Of a DNA stretch of 12,149 nt, positions 1 through 6,526 are shown piece by piece (the stretch's first letter is position 1; every line of letters begins with the position of its first letter). The translations under genes were made by a program, and so were the position numbers. Source of the DNA: an uncultured Candidatus Saccharibacteria bacterium (GTDB taxonomy: Bacteria > Patescibacteriota > Saccharimonadia > Saccharimonadales > Saccharimonadaceae); contig CALFGG010000008.1 of assembly GCA_937958235.1 (NCBI GenBank), forward strand, positions 1 through 12,149. Reading direction: 5' to 3'. The notes below the pieces were generated by a model that searched no databases, was not told the DNA's origin, and saw only the letters and a list, made by a program, of their open reading frames with translations.

Positions 1-45
1 ATGGAAATGGTAAATCATAATTATCCAGTTGATTCCTACTTATAG
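1..45 (+). other. Short ORF resembling the N-terminus of the next gene
   Basis: An ATG at base 1 opens a 14-codon frame ending in TAG (43-45). Its peptide MVNHNYPVDSY, read from the second ATG at base 7, resembles the first residues of the protein starting at 153, MNHNSYPLDYES, and the bases are similar as well. It may be the stub of a duplicated copy of that gene's start, or a chance match in the tail of an upstream gene. The match is too short to decide. Confidence 0.25.
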
Positions 46-54
46 AGAGTAAAC

Positions 55-130
55 TGCGGCTATTTACGCTGATAATTCTCCACAAGGGATAACTATGGTT
101 TAGCGGCTAAGTAAATAGTCGCATTTTTAT
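55..130 (+). terminator. Long hairpin followed by a T-run (terminator or leader RNA)
   Basis: Bases 55-67 (TGCGGCTATTTAC) pair with 111-123 (GTAAATAGTCGCA) over 13 bp with one G-U. A second helix, 68-72 with 100-104, extends it inward past a six-base bulge. TTTTTATT follows at 124-131. This has the form of an intrinsic terminator with a large, partly structured loop, placed 22 bases before the ATG at 153. It could end an upstream transcript or act as an attenuator in the leader of the 153 gene. I see no clear promoter upstream of it in the window. Confidence 0.55.
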
Positions 131-152
131 TAGGCGCGGGAAAACTAAAAAG

Positions 153-2099
153 ATGAACCATAATTCATATCCATTAGATTATGAAAGTGAAAACGATAGC
201 CAGCCAAATGATAGCTATGCAGAGTGGCAGGAGGCTATGAAAGATGTTGAGTTTCAAGGAGGTAAAGCTTCTGTCTCCACAGTAGGGCAAGAAGTGGCTG
301 ACACGCTGGCTGGCCCAGAAATTCATGAAAAACCTGTCAGTAAGATGGAAAAACTACTTGGAAAAATCCAAGGTGTCAAAGATTATATTAAAAGTAAGTT
401 CGGAATACAAAGTAGCGAAAAACTAGTGAAAATGACAGACCATGCACTTGTTTATGTTGCGAAAGAGACAATTACTGCCGCTGACAAAGATGGTATTCGC
501 ACTGAAACAGAAGCTGCTAAAATTGAAGAAGCTGTTTCGTCCGTAGTAGTGCAAGGTGCTATGGAAGAAGCCGGCATGGAACAGTCTGCTGGAGAAAATC
601 CTATTTTGGAACTTAACCAAAGCTATGCTCAACCTGATTTGATGACATCTATAGAGACTTTACACAAAGAAGGTGTAATATTGCCTAGCGGTGAAAGCGT
701 TGCTGGACTTGCTACGCGTACTATTGAACGCGACAAAAAGTGGGATTTAACAAAAGTAAGTGGTCGGCTAGGCTCTAATGAGGGTGGTTGGTATGAAAAA
801 CCGAATGGCGAGAGATTCTATGTTAAGTTTTATGAAAATCCTAGTCAAGGACAAGCCGAGTTCGTGGCTAATGCTGTTTATGCGAAACTCGGGATTAAAG
901 CGGTACGTTCAGAAATTATCCAATTGGACGGTCGTGAAGCTATCGCTTCGCCAGCTGTGCCAAAGGCTACGACGGTTAGTGGAGAGGCTCAAGGCGGAAG
1001 TGAGGATGTCCAAAAAGGTTTTGTTGCCGACGCGTTCCTAGCCAATTGGGATGTTGTCGGTCTTGTCTACGACAATATAGTTCAAGGAGAGGATGGTTTT
1101 TACCGTATAGATAATGGTGGTTCTTTGATTTTCCGGGCACAAGGTGGAGACAAGGCTTATTTGCCAAATTCTATTCCAGAGCTACAGTCAATGCGTGTAC
1201 CAGGACGCCCCACTGGAGAAGTTTTTGCAGGCATAACAGAAGACGAAATTGGTAAGCAAGCGCGTGAACTAGTTAGCAAGTTGAGCCCTGAAGATATAAG
1301 AGCTATCGTAGATGAGTCTGGTCTAGAAGGCGAAGATCGTGATAGGATATTGACTGGATTACTGGGACGTCGTGAATATTTAGCTAAGACTTATGGAGAA
1401 TCAGAGAAGCCATCAAATCCAGAATCTAGAGAGCGTAGACCGAGAAGAAGCATAAGTGAAACAATCAGAATGCTTAGTGGTCAAGAGATGGAGCGTACTG
1501 GGGAAACAGTAGTTCGTCCCCGAACCGAAATTGTATGCGATCATGATCATATTGAAGGGCAAAAAATCGATGTAATAAACAAAAGAGATCGCGGTACGAT
1601 GGAATTTAGATTTAAACTACGGGCTCCAACCGAAGTAATGGCTGCATTGACAACAAAACCGGAAGGCGAAGGAGAGGATGCGCAAGCTGAAATTACCACG
1701 CCAAGTGGAGCAGTTTTACGACGAGGAAAAATTACTTACGAAGGTGCGTCTTCTGATAGTTCATATGAGTTATGCGATGCGTCTGTTTTTGAAAAAGGCG
1801 GAGTAAAAGTATTTATTGCAGATCCATCGTCTAGAAACGGCGAAAAATGGGATATTACCATTCCTTACAATAGTGGTCGGCTTGTCCGAACGGCTATGGG
1901 CTTAGTTAAGGTTGAAGTTCCATCTGGAACGGACCCCGAAGCAACGGAACAAATTTTGGGTGAAATTTTAGAAAAAGACTTAGGTATTCCAGATGCGCTT
2001 GGCGAAGTCCCTGAAGAAGCGGAAAGAGAATATAAGATGGCTCGCTATAAATGGCAACATATGATTACTGGAGATTTAACGCCTGAACAGATGGAGTAA
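153..2099 (+). CDS. Large protein with a HipA/PI3-4-kinase-like domain
   Basis: 648-aa cytoplasmic protein with no signal peptide or membrane segment. Residues 1-60 are acidic and look disordered. About 198-415 resembles a kinase-like fold: a glycine-rich GSNEGGWY (207-214), a candidate ATP-contacting lysine in RFYVK (K225), ANWD (297-300) with a following YDN (306-308), and RIDNGG (318-323), comparable to the catalytic Asp/Asn and the metal-binding Asp of HipA and PI3/4-kinase relatives. I recall similar sequences in phage- and toxin-like multidomain proteins, but no search was done. About 415-450 is a charged linker and 451-600 an unassigned beta-rich segment. The C-terminus ends abruptly at LTPEQME. 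Beyond the TAA the same frame stays open into an ADP-ribosyltransferase-like domain, so this may be the front part of one protein broken by a nonsense change. The ATG has only a weak AAAAAG upstream. Confidence 0.75.
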   Translation: MNHNSYPLDYESENDSQPNDSYAEWQEAMKDVEFQGGKASVSTVGQEVADTLAGPEIHEKPVSKMEKLLGKIQGVKDYIKSKFGIQSSEKLVKMTDHALVYVAKETITAADKDGIRTETEAAKIEEAVSSVVVQGAMEEAGMEQSAGENPILELNQSYAQPDLMTSIETLHKEGVILPSGESVAGLATRTIERDKKWDLTKVSGRLGSNEGGWYEKPNGERFYVKFYENPSQGQAEFVANAVYAKLGIKAVRSEIIQLDGREAIASPAVPKATTVSGEAQGGSEDVQKGFVADAFLANWDVVGLVYDNIVQGEDGFYRIDNGGSLIFRAQGGDKAYLPNSIPELQSMRVPGRPTGEVFAGITEDEIGKQARELVSKLSPEDIRAIVDESGLEGEDRDRILTGLLGRREYLAKTYGESEKPSNPESRERRPRRSISETIRMLSGQEMERTGETVVRPRTEIVCDHDHIEGQKIDVINKRDRGTMEFRFKLRAPTEVMAALTTKPEGEGEDAQAEITTPSGAVLRRGKITYEGASSDSSYELCDASVFEKGGVKVFIADPSSRNGEKWDITIPYNSGRLVRTAMGLVKVEVPSGTDPEATEQILGEILEKDLGIPDALGEVPEEAEREYKMARYKWQHMITGDLTPEQME

Positions 2100-2147
2100 G
2101 CGGAAAAGTTACATCGCGAAGAAGTCTTCCCTGGTTATACAACACTT

Positions 2148-2966
2148 GTGGAGAGAGGCAAACATGAGGAATATCTTGGAAGATATGGCGAAGACATACG
2201 TGCGATCCATCACTTATGGACCGGAAGTGCTAAATCAATCTACCGAATATTAACGCAGGGTTTGATGTGTACGACCGAACGATATTCTAGAGGTGTTATG
2301 AAGAGTGGTATGTCGTCCACTATCGATATGGATACTGGTGGAGCTGACAGCGTTTTTACGAGAATTACCAATGAAGCTGAAAGAGGAAAAATGAACGGTG
2401 CAGTGGTAGTATTTAAGCCCGAAGTTTTCGATCGCGCAGATTGGTATTCCTATAATTATGACACATATGGCTCAACAGATGATGAATATTTTGTTGATCG
2501 ACTCTCTCCAGATACTATCTTTGATACGATTACAAATCCTAACAGTTATTATTCATCCTGCAATGAACAGATGTTTAGAACTGGTATCGGTGCTGGATTT
2601 GTTGAATCCATAGAAGTAGGTTCCGATTCACGTGATGGAATAATTGCAGAATTACGATCTATGGGCCTAGAAGAAATAAACGGTAAACCCATAGAAGAAG
2701 TCGTCATATTACGCAAGACTCCGCCTTCGGAAGCTACGCCAGATTCTACTGTCAATTGGGATGTATCCAACCAGTCGCCAGAGGAATCATCTCAAGAGGC
2801 ACAACCAGAGACGACACCAGAGATGCTATCCTCAGACCCATGGCCAGATTGGCCAGATGATTGGGGAAACTGGGATGAAAGTTTTTCAACCCCAACCCCA
2901 GAGCCAACTCCAACCCCAACACCGCCACCAGAATTGCCATCGGAATCGGTCGATGATTGGATGTAA
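2148..2966 (+). CDS. ADP-ribosyltransferase-like protein, likely C-terminal part of the preceding protein
   Basis: 272 aa from GTG 2148, with no Shine-Dalgarno. It lies in the same frame as 153-2099, and the 16 codons between the TAA (2097-2099) and this GTG read as ordinary protein (AEKLHREEVF and on), so the GTG is only a formal start. Residues 21-150 show the outline of an ADP-ribosyltransferase fold: HHLWTGS then I..ILTQGLM (21-40), SGMSST (53-58) with GGADSVFT (64-71), and NEQMFRTGI (139-147), where E140 would be the catalytic glutamate, followed by SIEV as in DarT-like enzymes. If active, it would transfer ADP-ribose from NAD to an unknown target. The tail (about 192-272) is rich in Pro, Thr, Trp and Asp, with a PTPEPTPTPTPP run. 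Fold assignment is from motif memory and is moderate. Confidence 0.6.
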   Translation: MERGKHEEYLGRYGEDIRAIHHLWTGSAKSIYRILTQGLMCTTERYSRGVMKSGMSSTIDMDTGGADSVFTRITNEAERGKMNGAVVVFKPEVFDRADWYSYNYDTYGSTDDEYFVDRLSPDTIFDTITNPNSYYSSCNEQMFRTGIGAGFVESIEVGSDSRDGIIAELRSMGLEEINGKPIEEVVILRKTPPSEATPDSTVNWDVSNQSPEESSQEAQPETTPEMLSSDPWPDWPDDWGNWDESFSTPTPEPTPTPTPPPELPSESVDDWM

Positions 2967-2968
2967 GG

Positions 2969-2997
2969 TATAATATTAACATAATATAGGAAAAAAG
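2969..2997 (+). promoter_or_regulatory. -10-like box and ribosome binding site before 2998
   Basis: TATAAT at 2969-2974 comes three bases after the TAA of the preceding gene, and AGGA about nine bases before ATG 2998 gives a plausible Shine-Dalgarno. No good -35 is visible, so the gene may be transcribed both from this box and by read-through from 153. Confidence 0.4.
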
Positions 2998-3438
2998 ATG
3001 AGATCATTTGAAAGTATCATGAAGCACTCAGGGAATGAGAATATTAATGGTAAAGATAATAATATAGAAAAGGTTGATTCTATGGAAAAATTGCCAAAGC
3101 CAGTTTACTATATTGAATCTCCCAATGACGATACAGTCTTAGTTGGCATAAATGTAACTATAAATCATGATAGAATGGGCGAGCAAGAAATCTCTATAAT
3201 TAGATGGTATGATACTTCGCATGAGCGCATCATGACGGCATCAGAAACAAGGCAAAAAGATGACCATTTTGCCTTTAAGCGGATAGATCAGGAAGGCGGC
3301 GGGTTCTATTATTTTACGCCAATGAATTTAGAGATTTACAATAATAAAGTTAAGCAGCACCTAGCTGCAGGATCTGACTTTACAAATAACGAAGATTTAA
3401 TAAAGGCATTCCTAACGACAACAGAAGATGAAGTTTAA
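2998..3438 (+). CDS. Small protein of unknown function
   Basis: 146 aa, not recognised. The first 30 residues are polar and rich in Asn, Glu and Lys. The ordered part begins about KPVYYIESPNDDTVLVGINVT and alternates beta-like stretches (ISIIRWYD, GGGFYYFTP), suggesting one small beta-rich domain. No signal peptide, membrane segment or catalytic motif is visible. ATG 2998 is chosen because AGGA lies a normal distance upstream; Met29 (3082) is another possible start. It follows the kinase-like/ADP-ribosyltransferase-like pair by 31 bases and ends just before a terminator, so it is the last gene of that cluster. Its place after a toxin-like gene would suit an immunity or antitoxin protein, but that is only a positional guess. 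Confidence 0.7.
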   Translation: MRSFESIMKHSGNENINGKDNNIEKVDSMEKLPKPVYYIESPNDDTVLVGINVTINHDRMGEQEISIIRWYDTSHERIMTASETRQKDDHFAFKRIDQEGGGFYYFTPMNLEIYNNKVKQHLAAGSDFTNNEDLIKAFLTTTEDEV

Positions 3439-3445
3439 ACTGTTA

Positions 3446-3470
3446 AACCCCCGATTGTTCGGGGGTTGTT
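3446..3470 (+). terminator. Intrinsic terminator of the 153-3438 cluster
   Basis: AACCCCCGA (3446-3454) and TCGGGGGTT (3459-3467) form a 9-bp stem with a four-base loop, eight bases after the stop codon. The following TTGTT is a short U-run, so termination may be moderate. The rest of 3471-3606 holds no gene; it contains a weaker AGGCA/TGCCT hairpin near 3480-3507 and AT-rich sequence. Confidence 0.75.
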
Positions 3471-3606
3471 CTAAATGCTAAGGCAAGAGACGCAAAGTTT
3501 ATGCCTCAATTTTTGTTGATAACTGTTTTTTCCTAGAAATAAGTTTAAGAGCTACCTTATTTTTATGCAATATTTTGTTGCAAAGGTTGTGAGCTATTAC
3601 GAAGTA

Positions 3607-3635
3607 TTGAGAAATCTATAAAAATATGTTATAAT
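3607..3635 (+). promoter_or_regulatory. Promoter of the 3901 gene
   Basis: TTGAGA (3607-3612), a 17-base spacer, then a perfect TATAAT (3630-3635) preceded by TGT, which makes an extended -10. Transcription should begin near 3642, giving a leader of about 260 nt. This is one of the best sigma70-type promoters in the window. Confidence 0.8.
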
Positions 3636-3741
3636 ATAGAAGTTCGTAGATTCTAAGGAAAAAACGAATAATATTGGACCATCACTTTTATGATGTGGTG
3701 ATAGAAACTTAATAATTAGCTAGGATAAGGCATAATTCTCT

Positions 3742-3794
3742 TTTGTGAGTGGCGTTAAATCTATCTTGACGGTGGACTTAGCGCTGCTCACAAA
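3742..3794 (+). ncRNA. Long leader hairpin upstream of 3901
   Basis: Bases 3742-3762 and 3774-3794 form a 21-position stem around an 11-base loop. It has one mismatch and four G-U pairs, three inside the helix (at 3750, 3751 and 3755) and one at the loop end. The arms begin TTTGTGAGTGGCG and end CGCTGCTCACAAA. Several wobble pairs within an otherwise continuous helix suggest selection on the + strand RNA rather than on the DNA. It lies mid-leader, between the start site near 3642 and the shared motif at 3842-3883. A shorter GGCGAC/GTTGCC helix (3800-3829) follows. Confidence 0.6.
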
Positions 3795-3841
3795 GTGGGG
3801 GCGACCTGAAGCGGGACAGAAATGTTGCCGTGGAAGTGGAA

Positions 3842-3883
3842 ATCAGAGTGGGGAAAATCCCCTTGAATTTACAAAGCTCTGAT
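3842..3883 (+). ncRNA. Shared leader RNA motif, copy 1
   Basis: An outer stem ATCAGAG (3842-3848) / CTCTGAT (3877-3883) encloses a GGGGA-AAA-TCCCC hairpin (3850-3862) and the single strand TTGAATTTACAAAG. Copy 2 (10817-10857, minus strand) has an identical hairpin, a closely similar single strand, and an outer stem of different sequence that still pairs. The Shine-Dalgarno GAAGGAG starts six bases after the motif; CCTT at 3861-3864 could pair with AAGG at 3890-3893, a possible translational switch. I do not recognise it as a known riboswitch class. Confidence 0.6.
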
Positions 3884-3900
3884 ATATAGAAGGAGAAGTT

Positions 3901-5577
3901 ATGTTAAGATTTTTGTATGGAAGCGAAAAAACCAATAGTTACCGTCCAGAGCCATGGGCTTGGAGCGAGGTTCCATTCCCTGCCCTTAGGGGTGCGGGTC
4001 AAAGATATAATGCCTTCCTCGCAGTAGCGGGTGGGTTTACACCATGGTTTAGTTCATTCACCCTTGCCGATAATAAGGCAATGAGTGATGATTACTGCAA
4101 GGTTATTACAACCAAGAAGGGTACACGCCTTCTGGTACCTTGCGGAAAGAACGATGACGAGCGCATCCTGCTTATCACAGCTCGCGGAGGCTTCCGTGGC
4201 GGGTTCGGCAAAATCGAGGCGGTTGGCGCCGAGATTTTGTGGCAAAATAGCAGTAGTATGCACTGCTGCCCAGTCGCGCATATAATTGCGCGAGTAACCG
4301 AACCTGACGGGTATATCAGAACAGAGACTGGGCGTCGCTGTTCTTCGGGGTACACCGAAGTATATTCCTGGAAAGGAGGATACTTTGGCATGGACACTAC
4401 AGAATACGACGCGGCAGTCGATACTGGTGCTCTCTTCGCAGCACATGATACTATCCAGAGCGATCTAGAAGAGTGCAAGGCGAAGAGGGCTGAGCAGGCG
4501 GCAAGTCGCCAGGCGAGAGGTGAATTTATATCTCAACTCGAGGCTATAAACTCTCGCCTTAAAGCCTGTGGTGAAACCCAGTATCAGCTTGGGGAAACTT
4601 TCTTTGTCATGGAAGAGACTGGCTGGGGTGCTTGCACTATCCGCCATCTCTATACTGAGGAAGCGGTGGCAAAAGCCGAAGCTAGGGCTACAGGGGCCGA
4701 AGAAAAACGCGCCATGCGCGAGGCGAAAGCAACTTGGGAGCCACAGTTCAAGGAGGCTGCTCAGGGATACTCCTTCCCAGAAGGAAAAGATGCTTGGGGA
4801 GATTCTAGTCTTAGATTTTATGGTAACGTTGTTAGCGTAGGAATTAAGACAGACGGCAAATCCTACGAGTACTCTGAGGAAGGATTCGCGCAGTTTAAGG
4901 CTGATCTCCCTGCTTATGAGGAGAAATATCAGGAGATTCTGCGTGAGAAAGCCGAAGCTGAAGCCAAGGCGAAAGCCAAGGCAGAGGAAGAGGCTCGCAG
5001 AGCTCAAGCCGAAGCTGAGGCTAAAATAAAAAAGGAAGCTGCTGAAGCTGAAGCCAAAGAGCTTGGTCTCCCAGGCGATATACGTCTGTGGCATCGTGAT
5101 GGTGCCACAAATGCAGGCGAAGCTTGGGTGATTGGCCCGAATGGCATGGAGCGTGATTGCGACTTCGTCGATACGATGGTATGTGGAAGCAATTCCAAGC
5201 GCTATCATCAAAAATACGAAGGAGATCACGTATGGAATCAGATTCTTCCAGGAGAACTGGTACTCTACTGGTCTCACGCTTATACAGCAGCTCCTCATAA
5301 GTTCGAGGTCATCTATAGACCAGAAACTTTGACCGAGGCACAGCTTGAGCGTGTAGCGGAGATCCAGAACGGCATCGAGGAGCAATTCCTTGGTAAAGCC
5401 GGTCTGGTTAGCGCACGCTCCTGTCCATCTATTGGGCAGGTCTGGGGATTGTTCCACCGTAAAGAGGCTGTGAATGCAACGGATGCTGAGGAGGATTGTG
5501 ATGAACAATCCGACAATGGGTCTGGAGCTACCCTTGGACAGCTCTTCGGTGACATCTTCAAAAAGCTAAACTCTTAG
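3901..5577 (+). CDS. 558-aa protein of unknown function with an Ala/Glu/Lys coiled coil
   Basis: ATG 3901 follows GAAGGAG at a good distance. I do not recognise the family. Residues 60-160 form a compact region with VPCGKNDDERILLITARGGFRGGFG (79-103, key residues C81, G82, R95, G97, R99) and paired cysteines in MHCCPV (120-125), followed by RRCSSG (145-150). About 185-275 is helical and charged. About 335-388 is a long Ala-Glu-Lys-rich heptad-like stretch, very probably a coiled coil. A Trp- and Tyr-rich C-terminal domain follows (395-520: LWHRDGATNAGEAWV, VWNQILPGELVLYWSHAY), then an acidic linker and a short amphipathic tail GQLFGDIFKKL. No signal peptide or membrane segment. The gene is visibly richer in G+C than its neighbours and is the sole cargo of a strong promoter, structured leader and terminator, consistent with high or tightly controlled expression. 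Confidence 0.85.
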   Translation: MLRFLYGSEKTNSYRPEPWAWSEVPFPALRGAGQRYNAFLAVAGGFTPWFSSFTLADNKAMSDDYCKVITTKKGTRLLVPCGKNDDERILLITARGGFRGGFGKIEAVGAEILWQNSSSMHCCPVAHIIARVTEPDGYIRTETGRRCSSGYTEVYSWKGGYFGMDTTEYDAAVDTGALFAAHDTIQSDLEECKAKRAEQAASRQARGEFISQLEAINSRLKACGETQYQLGETFFVMEETGWGACTIRHLYTEEAVAKAEARATGAEEKRAMREAKATWEPQFKEAAQGYSFPEGKDAWGDSSLRFYGNVVSVGIKTDGKSYEYSEEGFAQFKADLPAYEEKYQEILREKAEAEAKAKAKAEEEARRAQAEAEAKIKKEAAEAEAKELGLPGDIRLWHRDGATNAGEAWVIGPNGMERDCDFVDTMVCGSNSKRYHQKYEGDHVWNQILPGELVLYWSHAYTAAPHKFEVIYRPETLTEAQLERVAEIQNGIEEQFLGKAGLVSARSCPSIGQVWGLFHRKEAVNATDAEEDCDEQSDNGSGATLGQLFGDIFKKLNS

Positions 5578-5612
5578 ACGATCAATGCCTTTTAAACTAG
5601 CTTGTACTTTTT

Positions 5613-5643
5613 TACCCCCAGATTTCTGGGGGTATTTTTATTT
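5613..5643 (+). terminator. Strong intrinsic terminator after 3901-5577
   Basis: TACCCCCAGA (5613-5622) and TCTGGGGGTA (5625-5634) make a near-perfect 10-bp stem, followed by TTTTTATTT. The T-run is on + only. The convergent gene 5683-6438 has no obvious terminator of its own and may use the same stem less efficiently. Confidence 0.9.
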
Positions 5644-5682
5644 CTCGATATAGTTTCTTAGAGTTATTAAAGATATGTTATG

Positions 5683-6438
5683 TTAATTTGTTTCTTTATC
5701 TTTTGCTTCTAGATAACGATTATGCCAGTCTAAAAACATTTGAGATTCGTAAACCCTGTCTTCTGATGGAACATAAAGATTAGTCTTACCAGTCTGCAAA
5801 AGTGCATCTTGAAGAGTTGCGTTTACTCTTTCTGGATTATACTGACCACCGATGTGGGCAATACCATGCTCATCTAATGTATATTCAACTGGCATATCGC
5901 CATATTTATATTCTTCTAAAAACTTTTCTGAAGATTGAAATCTGTTATTTTTGATGTCCTGAATTTTAAGTTTACCAGCAAGTGTTTTTAAGGCTGCCGC
6001 AGATTCTGAAGTCTGGCCTGGCACTTGCATCAAAGGACGTTTAAAACTATTAATAAAACCTTTCCCCTCGTTTTCTATGAATATTTTTTTATTTTCATCA
6101 GAAAGACCATCATCAACTAATTCAATAAATAAATCGGTGCTATCGTGATAATTAGCACACATGGCGGTTTCAATATTTTTGCTCCATAAAGTTTTACAAG
6201 CCTCTAAGCATTCCGGAATAATATATTCTTCGGGATTTTTAATTACTTCTTCTACGTCTACTTCTTGATACTCATATTGAGGAGTTGATTCTGATCTTTC
6301 TTTTTGTTTAAAACTGTTTTGAAAATCCTGTATAGTTTTTCCCCATTCGTTATTAGCAGAATCGGTTTGGGAATCTTCCAATTCGTCATTAGTAGAATCA
6401 GTTCGGTAATTATTATAATTATTAAGACGTTCACTCAT
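5683..6438 (-). CDS. Acidic cytoplasmic protein of unknown function
   Basis: 251 aa, unrecognised. Residues 1-60 are polar and acidic and contain an imperfect 12-residue tandem repeat (TDSTNDELEDSQ / TDSANNEWGKTI), also visible in the DNA. The folded part starts about EEVIKNPEEYIIPECLEACKTLWSKNIETAMCAN (63-96, with C76, C80 and C93) and runs to the end with mixed alpha/beta character; I have the impression that similar IPECL.AC..LW.K.I.T patterns occur in other Patescibacteria, but could not check. No signal peptide or membrane span. ATG 6438 lies six bases after a perfect TATAAT, so the message is probably leaderless. It is divergent from the DUF2268 protease with an 88-bp gap. The stretch DSQTDSANNEW resembles DSQPNDSYAEW in the N-terminus of the 153 protein, hinting at a shared N-terminal feature. 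Confidence 0.8.
   Translation of the reverse strand: MSERLNNYNNYRTDSTNDELEDSQTDSANNEWGKTIQDFQNSFKQKERSESTPQYEYQEVDVEEVIKNPEEYIIPECLEACKTLWSKNIETAMCANYHDSTDLFIELVDDGLSDENKKIFIENEGKGFINSFKRPLMQVPGQTSESAAALKTLAGKLKIQDIKNNRFQSSEKFLEEYKYGDMPVEYTLDEHGIAHIGGQYNPERVNATLQDALLQTGKTNLYVPSEDRVYESQMFLDWHNRYLEAKDKETN
6345..6403. repeat. Imperfect tandem repeat, 36-bp period
   Basis: Bases 6345-6367 and 6381-6403 match at 20 of 23 positions with a 36-bp (12-codon) offset, in frame in the minus-strand gene. They encode TDSTNDEL and TDSANNEW. This looks like a small in-frame duplication in a disordered N-terminal segment. Confidence 0.6.
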
Positions 6439-6444
6439 GTATGT

Positions 6445-6450
6445 ATTATA
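6445..6450 (-). promoter_or_regulatory. -10 box giving a leaderless start at 6438
   Basis: On the minus strand TATAAT is followed by exactly six bases and then the ATG. Transcription should start at or within a base or two of the start codon. The -35 is weak (TTTTAT at 17 bases). No Shine-Dalgarno is possible in such a message. Confidence 0.6.
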
Positions 6451-6487
6451 GCGTTTTGGCTGTTAAAATAAAACTTTTTGAGGCAAT

Positions 6488-6519
6488 TTGGCCGACTTTA
6501 ATGTATTCCATAGTATTAT
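6488..6519 (+). promoter_or_regulatory. Promoter of the DUF2268 gene
   Basis: TTGGCC (6488-6493), 17 bases, TAGTAT (6511-6516); TATTAT at 6514-6519 is an alternative -10 seven bases before ATG 6527. Either choice leaves a leader of only 0-5 nt. Each box matches the consensus imperfectly. Confidence 0.45.
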
Positions 6520-6526
6520 ATTAAAT

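Noticed and set aside
2885..2940. Pro/Thr tandem repeats as a mobile or CRISPR-like repeat
   Set aside because: Short CCAACCCCA-type units inside a coding tail, without spacers; ordinary low-complexity protein sequence. No CRISPR array is visible in the window.
3795..3830. GGGGGCGACCTG resembles a tmRNA 5' end
   Set aside because: No matching tRNA-like 3' end (TTCAAATCC-type T-arm, CCA) or tag frame follows; the region continues into the shared leader motif and a ribosome site.
4465..5508. 347-codon open frame on the minus strand
   Set aside because: It is antisense to the 3901 gene, whose frame has promoter, ribosome site, coiled coil and terminator support. The antisense protein is a low-complexity shadow of the Ala/Glu/Lys repeat.
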